This document shows positions 9,427-19,210 of a stretch of 64,000 nucleotides of DNA, piece by piece. The DNA is from Pyrenophora tritici-repentis. Lineage: Eukaryota > Ascomycota > Dothideomycetes > Pleosporales > Pleosporaceae. How positions within the stretch are numbered: the first letter of the stretch is position 1; every line of letters starts with the position of its first letter. A program made the position numbers and the translations under genes. The notes below the pieces were generated by a model. That model did no database searches and had not been told where the DNA came from. It saw only the letters and a program-made list of their open reading frames with translations. The DNA lies in assembly GCF_003171515.1 (NCBI RefSeq), contig NC_089395.1, positions 868,001 to 932,000 of the forward strand, written 5' to 3'.

Positions 9427-10636
9427 AAAGGCGATGTCTAGTCTAGTAGTTATAGCTGCGAAGAGGAGTAAGCCTATATTACGCTAGTATTTATTGATCT
9501 CTAATAGGGAGGCGAGCCTATCTCTAAGGAGTAGCTTAGTAGTCGCTATTAGCGTATTGTGTCTAATGTTAGTAAAGTTAGCTAGTCTACTAATCTTATC
9601 TACGTAGGCCACCTATAATAGTTAGATTATCCTTAATTTACGATCTTTAACAATCTTAACGCTAAGGAACTATTATAGGTTATTTCCTCTTATAAAGAGG
9701 TACTTCTCCTATAGGCGGGTAATTACCTACTAGTCGGATTACTCTATATCTTTATAGTATACGAGTATAATGTCGTCTATGTAGAAGAAGATAATAATGC
9801 CGCCTTTAATAAGATAGTAAGGCTTATACAGTACTTCTTAGAAACTAAGTTCTTTAAGAGTGCTTATAAACTCTTTCTTCTAGAGGAACGAGGATATACG
9901 TAGTCTATATAATGCCTTCTTAAGCTTAAGTATAGTGCCTAGCTTCTAATAGCCGCGTAGTATTCTTGTAAATACTTCTTAGTCTATTATTAAATACATA
10001 AAGGCATTTACTATAACGTGTTTCCCATGCGAGTCGGCATCCCAAGCGAGTCGGCAGCTCTACCCCACCAACACGCCTTCGTAGTAACAACGCGTAATGT
10101 CCCAACAACGCAACGTCTAAATGTCCTACAACGAAGGAGATATATACCTTACTATCTCTAATATTAATTTAAAGCAAATTTAAAGTGTAAAACGCGGTGC
10201 TAAGATCTATGACGTCCCCTAAATAACGATCTAAGACTAACACGCTAGACGACGCGCCTAACGCGACTATAAACTAAACTCAAAGCGCCTTACAAAGCTA
10301 GAAGAGGAGGTGAATCTATAGAGCGTACTTAAAGCAAGTCTACGTAGCGTACCGCTAACGAAGGCTCTCATACGAGATATAGCTAATAGACTACTTAGAG
10401 AGCGGGGTAGGAAGCCTATTAGTAAGCACTAGGTTAACAACTTTATTAAGCGTATACCTAAGCTTAAGAAGCGCTAGAGCCGTCTGTACGATCGCTAGCG
10501 AGCTGCCTATAAAGACCTAGCGCTTATACTACCCTATTTTAAGCTTATTTAATTAATAATGGCGAAGTATAGTATCGTTAATAAGGATGCCTAGAACTTT
10601 AATAAATTAGGCTTCTTAATAGGCAAGATTACGTCT

Positions 10637-10832
10637 TATGATAGTTGGGATGACACCGATCAGATTCGTTCAAGAGTGGGATCATTGATTGCTCTAAGGA
10701 CCAGAAAGATCAGACGGCTGGTCCGGTATTTGTACATGATGGATCAGTCCCTTGGCATGGATCCGGAGTCTCAAAGACCCGATCCGATCACGTGATCATC
10801 CGACGTCCAACATCAAGTCCATTTCCGCGACA
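10637..10832 (-). repeat. Solo LTR, 196-bp family, copy 1
   Basis: 196 bp, flanked by CGTCT on both sides (10632-10636, 10833-10837). On the minus strand it begins TGTCGCGGAAA and ends ATCATA, so its termini are TG...TA rather than TG...CA. The second copy is 32604-32799. Confidence 0.85.
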
Positions 10833-11506
10833 CGTCTTAACTCATAGTTATAGGCTTAGAGAAGCCTAGGAAAGTAAAGAAACTACAGCCTAGTAATCGC
10901 GAATAGACTACTCTGGTATAAGCTGTTAGCGCGACAGGGAAGCGTATCTTACCCTTTATTATCTTTGCTAGCAAGGTCTTAATCCCCACCTAGTTTAATC
11001 TAGGTATACTACGCGACTAGGTTATTTAAGTTAGTCTAAATACCTAGACGAGCAACGATCTAGCGCTTAACTAGCTTAAATACTTTAATACGTATACGAA
11101 GTCTATGGGAGCGTATAGGCTGCTTATTATTAACGGCTATAATAGCTATTACTCGCTTGCTTTCCAGGACTACTATAAGGAGAATAAGATTATTGCTCTC
11201 TATATGCTATCTTACTTGTAGCACTTGCTACAGCCCCTTAACGTCGCCTGCTTCGCGCCACTAAAGCGCTCTTATAGCGATAGTATTTTAGCCTTAGCGC
11301 GCAACTATATCTACTATATTAGTAAGGAAACCTTCCTACTAGCCTTTAAAGCTGCCTACGAGTAGATGTTTACTAAGGAGAACGCTCGCGTAAGGTTTAG
11401 AGGCGCTAGATTAGTTCTATTTAACCTAGATGTAGTATTATTGTCGCAGAAATATATATATTCTTTAGCCGGAACGCTCCGAGATTAGTCTTTTTGCGTT
11501 TCGACA

Positions 11507-11520
11507 GTTATAAGCCCGGT
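11507..11520 (+). other. TRIM primer-binding site, tRNA-Ile(UAU)-like
   Basis: GTTATAAGCCCGGT follows the 5' LTR directly. Its complement ACCGGGCUUAUAAC reads as an anticodon arm: CCGGG stem, then loop C-U-UAU-A-A, then C39. This predicts priming by a half tRNA-Ile(UAU) ending at position 39. Confidence 0.65.
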
Positions 11521-11826
11521 GTCCGGTTTCCGCTGCCTAAGCTACTAGTTTTCGGATGTCTACCTAGGTGGGTGACCTTAAGCGAGCAGCACCATAGAGA
11601 CGATTAAGTCTATGGAATATATTATTTAGTCTTCCCCCTCTATTATCTTAAGAGACTTTCTTATCTGGGAATAAGTAAAGAGACTTTAGATATTATTAGC
11701 AGTGTTGACACGGCAAAGGTGTCGAATACTAGCAGTCGTTGCAACGAACAAAGTGTATAGTATTTAATTAGTAGTAAGTAAGAGCTAGATGGAGAGATCT
11801 CGATATGTACGGTTGCGAGCTAAGCA

Positions 11827-11881
11827 GGAAGCTTGGTCTAACTAGTGGTCCAAGCTTCCGGCCCGGAAAAACTCGCCGGGC
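11827..11881 (+). other. Double hairpin in the TRIM interior
   Basis: Two adjacent perfect inverted repeats: GGAAGCTTGG (11827-11836) with CCAAGCTTCC (11850-11859), and GCCCGG (11861-11866) with CCGGGC (11876-11881). In RNA they would form stacked stem-loops and could act in packaging or dimerisation, which is inference. Confidence 0.7.
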
Positions 11882-13105
11882 TGGCTGTACGCGCATGTCC
11901 CGACAAGCAGAGAATTTGTTGTGATATTTCTCTCTAGATAGATTATTAAGCGTGGCTTAGTAATCTAGGGGGTGTGTCGCAGAAATATATATATTCTTTA
12001 GCCGGAAAGCTCAGAAATTAGTCTTTTTGCGTTTTGACAATTATTAAAGCTTGATATAAGGTTGCGTACGCTAACTCTACTATAGCGCGACAACGTTGCG
12101 TAGGAGGCGAAGACGCCGTATAACGCTAAAGAGCTAGAAGCTTAGACTACGCTTATTCGACAGAGGATGCAAAGGTGCCTAGGTTCCTCTGCAAATTCTC
12201 TTAATAAGTAGGTATAGCAGCTAAGTAAAGGCGCGTAGTAGATAGCGTATAATATAGTGTTGCTATAGGAGGAATAGGCGCGTATATAATGCGTAATTGA
12301 AGAGCTTATAAAGTGTAAGAGCCGTAAAGGGCGGTATATACGGGTAGACGAGACCTTAATAGTTAGTAAGGTATTAGACTTAATTACTAAGAGGGAGGGT
12401 AGTAGTCGTAAGGACGGCGAAACGCCTACGAAGAGGGTACGCGCTAAGAGGCACTACGGCCGTTGCGGCGAGGTTAGGCATAATTCCCGCACCTATAAGG
12501 TAGAAATAGAGGATGCAGATAATAGCGAAGAATCTAAGGTATAATTCACTATTGCGAACAGCATAAAATATTATTGTGGTGTTGCGCGGCGTCGTCGCGC
12601 AGGCGTGTCGGTGGGGGAGAGCTGCCGACTCGCTTGGGTTGCCGACTCGCATGGGAAACACGTTAGTGTATTATTTAAGCTCGAGGTCTTAATTTACCGC
12701 AATTATAGTTCGTATTCAGAACGACTAGCTTCCGAGTGTTGCTACGTAGGTATCTTACGATGTAATGTTTCCCTACTAATTACCGCAGACGACCAGTCGT
12801 GCTTTACACTTAAGTAGTTAGTAATACTTATTAAGTTTATAGGTATATACCTATATATAATCTAAGACTTATTATTTTATTTATTTAATTTTCTTTCTAA
12901 GGATCTCTATCCATAAGTTTATTTAATAGTAGCTTAATAGATAAGACTATTCTACTTCTTTAAATAGTTCTCCTATTAGGTAGTCCTTAAGCTTAGTTAA
13001 GCATATTAGTAGAGGTAGTAGCTAACTATAATAGGGCTTTAAGCCTTTAGCGAGTATTTTTATAATTATAGCCTTATCCATAGCTACTGCTATATATTCT
13101 CTAAC

Positions 13106-13313
13106 TGTAAGGGTCTCACATGTGTCAGGTATTTGAAACTGTGTTGAATTACAAAGTAATTGCAGTGCAGAGCTTGTAAGAAGCTCTGCGCGGAATATAT
13201 CTAAGTGGGGGTGCGCATGGGCCACCAAACAGGTGGCTCGTGCGCGAACATCAAAACAACGCTAAGGCATCTGGCAAGTGGCCTGTGCGGGGCAACGGCC
13301 CAAAACCATCACA
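13106..13313 (+). repeat. Solo LTR, 208-bp Gypsy family, copy 1
   Basis: 208 bp, TGTAAGGG...CCATCACA, with a perfect CTAAC target duplication (13101-13105, 13314-13318). It matches the LTRs of the Gypsy element at 39970-49302. It contains a perfect 9-bp hairpin (13167-13189). It sits in the Copia-2 pol. Confidence 0.92.
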
Positions 13314-13756
13314 CTAACCTTTCTAGCTTAGGTACCTACTATAAACGCTACTACCTATAGGGTAGTCTTAGAGGCTCCTTATTAATCCTTCTTATCTAGC
13401 GATGCTTTTACTATTAGCCGCGTAAGTAACGCTATAGGTAGCGGTGTCGCTAGAGGTGTTAGGTAGCTATCCTAAGTTTTCCTCCCTTAATAGTATCCTA
13501 GCTAGTCGCCCTCGCTGTCCTAAGCGAGCAACTCCTTAGGTAGACTGTCTTCGTAGAAGGAATCTATCTCTAGTTACTACGATAGTGTTAGCAGCTTAAT
13601 AGCTCTTATATATATAGTAATTTCTTCTAGCGTACTATATATAAAGCTATCTATTAGTTCTTTAGTCTTACTATTAAATACTAAGTTTCCGTGGAAAACA
13701 ACGTCTCTAGTACTAATTACTTCAGTAAGTAAGGGTATCTAGATATAATAGATGTA

Positions 13757-15721
13757 TTGGAACAAGGTCCCTCTAGTAGTATGACTACTATGGATAACCG
13801 AGTAGGAGGAGGGATAAGGCGGGGTGGCTGCAACGTATTGTATTGACTATCGTGTTGAGTGTCTCTCAGACTTTGCTGTTGTGGTGGGTGCTATTGCCCA
13901 CTAGGCAGTGCCTGCTACACTAGCATATCACGTGACTCTCAATCACCTTCTACCCTAGACTAAACCTAGATATTCTCAACACTCCCCCTTAGGACAGGTC
14001 TAGTCTATAGACAACACCTAGTTAGTTCTTAAATCTCTTAAATACAACTCGCTGTAAAGGCTTTATTATTATATCTACAACTATCTCTACAGTCAGCACA
14101 TAGCCTATGTTAAGTTTGCCTTACTCAGCTAGCTCTTAGACAAAGTAATAGCAGACATTAATATGCTTTAATCTTTTATAGAGATAAGAGTTCTTTATAA
14201 GTATAATAGCGCCCTAGTTATCTCCTAGCATCTAAACCTTATTAGTATCTTTTCTAATATACTTTAGGAACCTCAGGTCTCTAAACACTTAAGCGATCTA
14301 CTAGCCTTACTTACAGCATGTTAATAGTGCTATATGCTTAGATTTGCAGCTTAATATAGTAACCAACTGTTACTTCTTACTGGACTATAATATTAGGCCT
14401 CTATAGAACATCGCAGTACTTCTAGAAACACTCTTTTAGTCTATAATATTGCTTGCCTAGTTAGTATTAGAGTATATAACATATTACGGGTGTGCTCCCC
14501 CTAGTCTATAGCGTAGTTTTATTAAGACTGTCGATCGAAGATACTATAGTAGGTTTTTTAGTGCATAGCTATAGTGTTCTGCTAGATTACTTATATATTA
14601 GCTTAGCTTTCTAAGGGTAAATACAATTTCTAGACGTGTAAGAGCTATAGCTAATATTAGGCTTCTAATTCTCTATTAGTACTTAGTTATGTTAATTCAA
14701 GTGTTATTATTAGTAGCTAGTCTAAATAAGGTGTAATTAGCAGATAAGATCTTCTTATTTTTGTGCTTCTTACTTAATATTTTAAACTTTTAAGTACTAT
14801 ATATAGGTATTACTCTTAGTTAAGGAAGATTGTCTAGTGCTTTCTGTCTCTCGTAACTCGCACTCTAAGGACCTTATGTACCTTCCCTAGGTTCTTGGCG
14901 TTAAATCGTCTAGAAAGCTTCTTCTAGAACTACTTAGTCTAAGATTGCTCCTTTGCCGCTGCAAGGACGTTATCGACGTAGACTAGGATTTAAATCTCTC
15001 TCTCTTTATAAATAAATATATAAGGTTCTATCAGGCTTTGTATAAATCCTTATATAAGAAGCTCTTTTTTTATTAATAAATTCTAGTCTCGCGTAGCCTA
15101 TTCTAGTCCGTAAAGGCTTTAGAGTACTTTTAGGATATATCTTTTCTTAACGTAAACTCCCTTAGGTAGCTTAAGAAGGATTCGTTCCTTAAGATAAGAC
15201 TTAGTGAACGCGTTCTTAATATTATAATAAAAACATTCTAAGTCTTCTACTGCGATAATAGCCAGAAATAGGCGTAAAGTATCTTTACAAACTATTAGTG
15301 CAAAGGTCTCGTTATAGTTAATTCTGTGTACTTAGGTAAAACTACTTACTATAAGATGTGCCTTAAATTGTCTAACTATCTCGTCTAGCTTAGTTTTAAT
15401 TATAAAAACCTACTTTAAATTAACTATATTCGCGTCTTTTACTAGTAAGACTTCTTCCTAGGTTCTATTTTCGATTAGTAAGATTATCTCCTCTATTACT
15501 ACTGCGTTCTATCAATTTATGTACCTTAGGTTACGGATAGCTTATTAATATATCTAGGGGATCTAGATTCCTGCGATCTCTGTTGCTAGAAAAGCCTTAA
15601 AAATATAAACTTCTTTGTCTACTTCTTTATCTAAAAGATTAACTTATACTAACTTATATGAAAAAGACTTCGTATAGTGTCTTCTAGTAATTATTACAGT
15701 TAAGGGTTCTATTATAGAAAT
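13757..15721 (-). mobile_element. Copia-5 fragment with 3' LTR and RT, RIPed
   Basis: The segment interrupts Copia-2 pol. A minus-strand 3' LTR ends at about 13979 (TGTTGAGAATATC read on the minus strand), preceded on that strand by the polypurine tract AGGGGGAG. The interior to about 15700 is RIPed Copia pol. A minus-strand RT box YVDN lies near 14975-14990, where YVDD is expected and Asp to Asn fits RIP. Gag and integrase of this family are not seen, and part of the Copia-2 target (equivalent to about 270 bp) is missing, so the junctions are not a simple insertion. Confidence 0.6.
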
Positions 15722-16309
15722 AGCCTACGGCCGAAGTAATTTCTAGCTATAGTTCCTAAGAGAGATTAGCGTTGAGTTATATTACGCGTGCCTTCTCCTT
15801 ATTTACACCCCCTAAGCGCTTAACTCCTCCGTTCTACGCCTATGTGTCTAGGGCTAAGGGCTTAACTATAATACCTTGTGTTGCTAGCTATCGCTTAATA
15901 TCTAGCTTAATAGTCGTAATCTTATTATCTAACTTAATAGTTTTAATAGACATATTATAGTAGCTCTTTATAGAGGAGAGGAACGTTATAAGTAGCTAGA
16001 TAATTAACTGAGCTATCTAACTATTAGTAAAGTATAGGTCCTATTAGAGTCCTGAGAAGTGATGTAAGGACAGAACCCTCTTCCTTACGCACTAGTCCTA
16101 TCTAGGCTTAGCGTATAGACCAGTCCTTATTAGGACTAGTATATACACTAGCCTACTATAGGCTTAGAGTCTCCTTCTCTTACTATATAGAGTAGACTCT
16201 CTCTCTTCTTAGAGAGGTTGTCTACTGTTGTCTCTATTACTAAATCCAAGAGTTATCCAACCAGTCTGCCCTTCTATGCGCGATGTCTGCCTTACACCTA
16301 CTATGTATT

Positions 16310-16410
16310 TAATTCTGCTGTAGCTTCTTCTAAGCTTGGTACTGCAAAAACTTTGTAATTTAACACAGTTTTAACTATCTGATCCCGTGAGACCCTTACA
16401 CTTTTACTTA
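16310..16410 (-). repeat. Diverged relative of the 208-bp LTR (end portion)
   Basis: On the minus strand this reads TGTAAGGGTCTCAC and continues with AACTGTGTTAAATTACAAAG. It is similar to the start of the 208-bp LTR but differs elsewhere. The other boundary is not evident. Confidence 0.5.
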
Positions 16411-16456
16411 CTAGTAGAAGCACTTCTACGCGACTATGGTAAGGTATATTTATAGT

Positions 16457-16623
16457 TGTTACGGATCCATAGACTCGCTCGGCCCATGGCCCCCATATCG
16501 ATAAGATCCTTATCTTATCGGACTAGCGCCTTGGCGCCCACAGCATAAGTTCGGGCTCACAACGTAGATAGCTCGATAGCTTGTATCTTGTCAAATCCAA
16601 TCTTTCTTGATCGATCCCTCACA
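16457..16623 (-). repeat. Solo LTR, 167-bp family, copy 2
   Basis: 167 bp, inverted relative to 3563-3729, flanked by a perfect ATAGT duplication (16452-16456, 16624-16628). It marks the left edge of the gene island. Confidence 0.92.
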
Positions 16624-16628
16624 ATAGT

Positions 16629-17451
16629 AAGTCTCTATCTGCCTTTGTTATAGAATCTAATCTATACTAGGCTTATGCTACTATATAGTTGCTGTGTTAC
16701 CTTCCTTTCTATATTAATTGGATTTGGTGTTGACTTATCGTCCTAATCAGTGATCACGTGAGAAGACTGTGCTATTCGTTCTCGCATAGACCGACAGGAA
16801 ATGGTACTCTCTGAATAGCGCAATGACAGACATAGAAGAATGAGGCATATTAAGCACAGCGAAGCCCTCCTGCTGAGTGCATAGAGCCAGGGCACTCTGA
16901 TATGTTCAACACTAGGAATCGGAGTGTAGCTATAGGAGGATTTGGTTAATAAACTATCTTGTATTCAAATTTCAAGCCTTGCGCATTCCGTCGCGTACAA
17001 CCCGTACCTGTGCTGATACAAGAAGACTGGAAGTTCGCAGTAAGCAACACTAATAGTCAATAAGTGAAATGTTGTACTGCAGGGCTTAACTTAACTACAG
17101 AACAGTACGTACTGGTCTAGAACCGTTACATGACATGTATGGTGCCAAGATTAGTACATCTCCTCCGTTTCTGTGCCAGAGACGTGGGACACTAACTAGT
17201 ATTATAGCGAAATACATTCCAATTTTTTTGTTTTGTTTAATTCTACATAGAAAGACTCAGGTGATGTTCAACCATCGCTACTGCCCTTAACCCCTCTCTC
17301 TCGGCACGACCTCCAACCTTCGTGACAGGAGCACCCACCAAGTCCTAAGTGCAAGAAAATGGACCGCGCAAAGAAGACGCCTAGGCATATTCGTTGGAGT
17401 GCCTGCGATCGTCGCGAGAGGGCAGGAGCTAATTGCGCAAGATACATTACT
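16629..17451 (+). other. Non-repetitive spacer, left side of the gene island
   Basis: Composition is balanced and not RIPed. I see no convincing ORF, RNA gene or repeat. Short open frames near 17268-17451 have no recognisable content and most likely belong to the 3' flank of the kinase-like gene. Confidence 0.5.
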
Positions 17452-18562
17452 CTACAACTTCTCCGTTCTTGTCTTGGATGCGACACCACTCATATTGTTT
17501 TCAATCCTCTGCTTGTGGGACACGATCAGCTCACAGAATACTGATGCCCAATGTCGCTGAAAGCCACCATGGCAGCTCAGTATCCGAGGCATTTCATGAA
17601 CGTCAGCATCTCCACCATCTACTAGATAGCCATCGATCCAATTCCGATGTTCGTATTCCCTCAATACCCATGAAATCTCCTCATCAGACACGTGGTCAGG
17701 ATTTGCCTCCCCAACACCTCTCTCTCCAAGACTTGTCCACGCAAGATGTCATTGTTGATACCAAAAAATGGTTTTACAATTCCAATTACAATGTCGCCAT
17801 CAAAAGCATATGACCGTCGTGAGCGTTGTCGAAGATATCCATGGATGTGATCCGTCTCAAACGCCACCCAACCCAATGCGCACATGTTTTTTAGCACCTC
17901 TAGTATATCGTCACGCTCTGTGGGCTCCGGTTGAGCGTTTGACAGATGTGTAAGAATGACATCGGACAAGGAATTCCCCTTCATATCGTTATTTTCGGAA
18001 ACCCATTTCGCGTAGGGTAAACGCGGAAGGCGAGGTGTGGCTTTTGTTGAGCTTGAATAGCGTGCCAATTTGCGCGCACATGATGCGTAGTAAAGTGCCT
18101 CGTTCTTCGCAGGCCATGGAGTACGTTCTGAGGTTTTAAAGAACTGCTAGCTTTCAGAGTCCGCTGTATACTTCCTCGGCCACCGATTACCAGTTTTAAA
18201 GCGACAGGGTCACCCCCCTGTGGCACCTCACATTTGAGAACTAGACCCTCAGCTCCACTTCCTATGATCTCCAGTTTGGAAAATTCTCGACCTGGATAGG
18301 AGCATAGCTTTTTTCCGTCGTCCTTGCCGCGACAATTTTGCTCGCAGTCATCAAGAAAGCTGTGGAAATGCTCTTGTCGAGAGATATGAAGAGTATCAAG
18401 CGATGTCAATGTCATTTGGCAATTGCGTGGATTGTCGAGCATGCCTGCATCGACGTCGATGGGTAGCCTGACTGATGAGGATTGTGACGGGCGGATCGAG
18501 GCGGCTTGATGAGTTGGAGGAAGGAGATCAAAAGTGGGTGGCATTCGGAAAGAGCGATGCAT
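17452..18562 (-). pseudogene. Broken protein-kinase-like gene
   Basis: Minus-strand remnant read in three frames. The first (ATG 18562) carries a kinase glycine-rich loop at residues 101-108 (GSGAEGLV) and a VALKL strand with the candidate ATP-binding Lys at 123. Near 18155 coding sense moves to another frame (reading on through YAKWVSENNDMKG to about 17690). Near 17690 it moves again (SDEEISWVLREYEHRN) and ends at 17452. No splice signals explain either switch convincingly, and no HRD or DFG motif is visible, so I read it as a frameshifted relic or a lineage-specific pseudokinase. It is not RIP-mutated, so decay was by indels. An alternative is an intron-containing gene with unusual splice sites. 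Confidence 0.5.
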
Positions 18563-19210
18563 GCTGGGCGACTCGTTGGGTTCCGACGAACTCTAGCCGC
18601 TTGTAGCTAATGAGCTACGTATCCAATAACATCCCTGCTGTTGCCTGACAGAGTGTGACATGCCCCACCCCCCTTGCATACTAATCGTCGCTTGCACCCT
18701 TGCCTTCCGTGCTTGTCATGATGGGATGTCATGTTCATGGCTTTCGATCGGATATCCCCAGCCGCTGTCGCATTAGCCGTTGTTCCTTTGAATACAACGT
18801 CAGTTTTGTGGGGGGCTATCTCTGGTAGCCTAGCGCTAGATGCCTAACCCTCTCTGTCAGCAAATCATGAGGCTTTGTAGGTAGGGTTTGCCGCTTACGA
18901 GGATTTCCAGAGAAGGGAATTCCAATCAAACATGTAAGCGGCATCGCAGCGTGGTAAACCGCGACGGTGGAATTCCACGACAGCTTACAGTCAATCGCGT
19001 CTGGATAGGTCGACTGCGGATACCAAAAGCCGTTCAAAAGCAGCTTTGATCATTAGCAAGATTCACGGTCCTGCGACACAAGTTCTGCTTTGAGCCCACC
19101 CAGGTATCGGCCCGTGTTAGGCAGTAGATACTACACGATTGTCGACTACATTCACCAGTAGGGTATGCCAACAGTTGTCTACTACCCGGGTGAAGGGATC
19201 TCGGCAGTAG
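18563..19210 (+). other. Intergenic spacer in the gene island
   Basis: Unique-looking sequence of normal composition between the kinase-like relic and the 481-aa gene. An open frame at 18816-19037 (minus) has no recognisable features and I do not call it a gene. Confidence 0.5.

Larger units (their letters stand above)
11442..12039 (+). mobile_element. TRIM (terminal-repeat retrotransposon in miniature)
   Basis: 598-bp element with 65-bp direct LTRs at 11442-11506 and 11975-12039 (TGTCGCAG...GACA). It is flanked by a perfect ATTAT target duplication (11437-11441, 12040-12044). The 468-bp interior has no significant ORF. A primer-binding site follows the 5' LTR (GTTATAAGCCCGG) and a polypurine tract CTAGGGGGTG precedes the 3' LTR. 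It must rely on proteins from another retroelement. It is inserted in element B. A solo LTR of the same family is at 23722-23786. Confidence 0.9.
10108..12543 (+). pseudogene. Degenerate transposase of element B
   Basis: Plus-strand transposase relic with many RIP stops. Recognisable parts are the N-terminal HTH region near 10200-10350, the DDE-region phrase equivalent to NFDEAGFLIGKI near 10600, and a C-terminal zinc-knuckle segment near 12450-12500 (RHYGRCGEVRHNSRTYK, with a Cys lost). It aligns by eye with the transposases of C and D. The coding region is interrupted by the LTR at 10637 and the TRIM at 11442. The start is inferred from the homologues; the exact ATG is lost. Confidence 0.7.
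10016..12663 (+). mobile_element. Fot1-like DNA transposon B, RIPed, with nested insertions
   Basis: Begins ACGTGTTTCCCATGCG at 10016 and ends with the inverted copy at 12663, with TA on both sides (10014-10015, 12664-12665). TIRs of about 60 bp carry two iterons of the GCGAGTCGGCA type. Removing the 196-bp LTR and the 598-bp TRIM with their duplications leaves about 1.84 kb, the size of elements C, E and G. It is inserted in Copia-2 RT sequence. Confidence 0.9.
2729..16044 (-). mobile_element. Copia-2 element, minus strand, RIPed and heavily nested
   Basis: A Copia-2 retrotransposon running leftward supplies the frame for everything from 2729 to 16044. Its 3' LTR is 2729-3176. RNase H and RT pieces occupy 3177-4084 and 9432-10015. 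The pol middle region is at 12664-13105 and 13319-13756, and integrase at 15722-16044. These blocks align in order with the full Copia-2 at 49699-55011 read in reverse. For example, 9432-9500 corresponds to about 54000-54070 and 13020-13100 to about 53040-53110. Gag and the 5' LTR are missing beyond 16044. It is riddled with RIP-type stops, and later insertions lie between the blocks. Confidence 0.8.
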
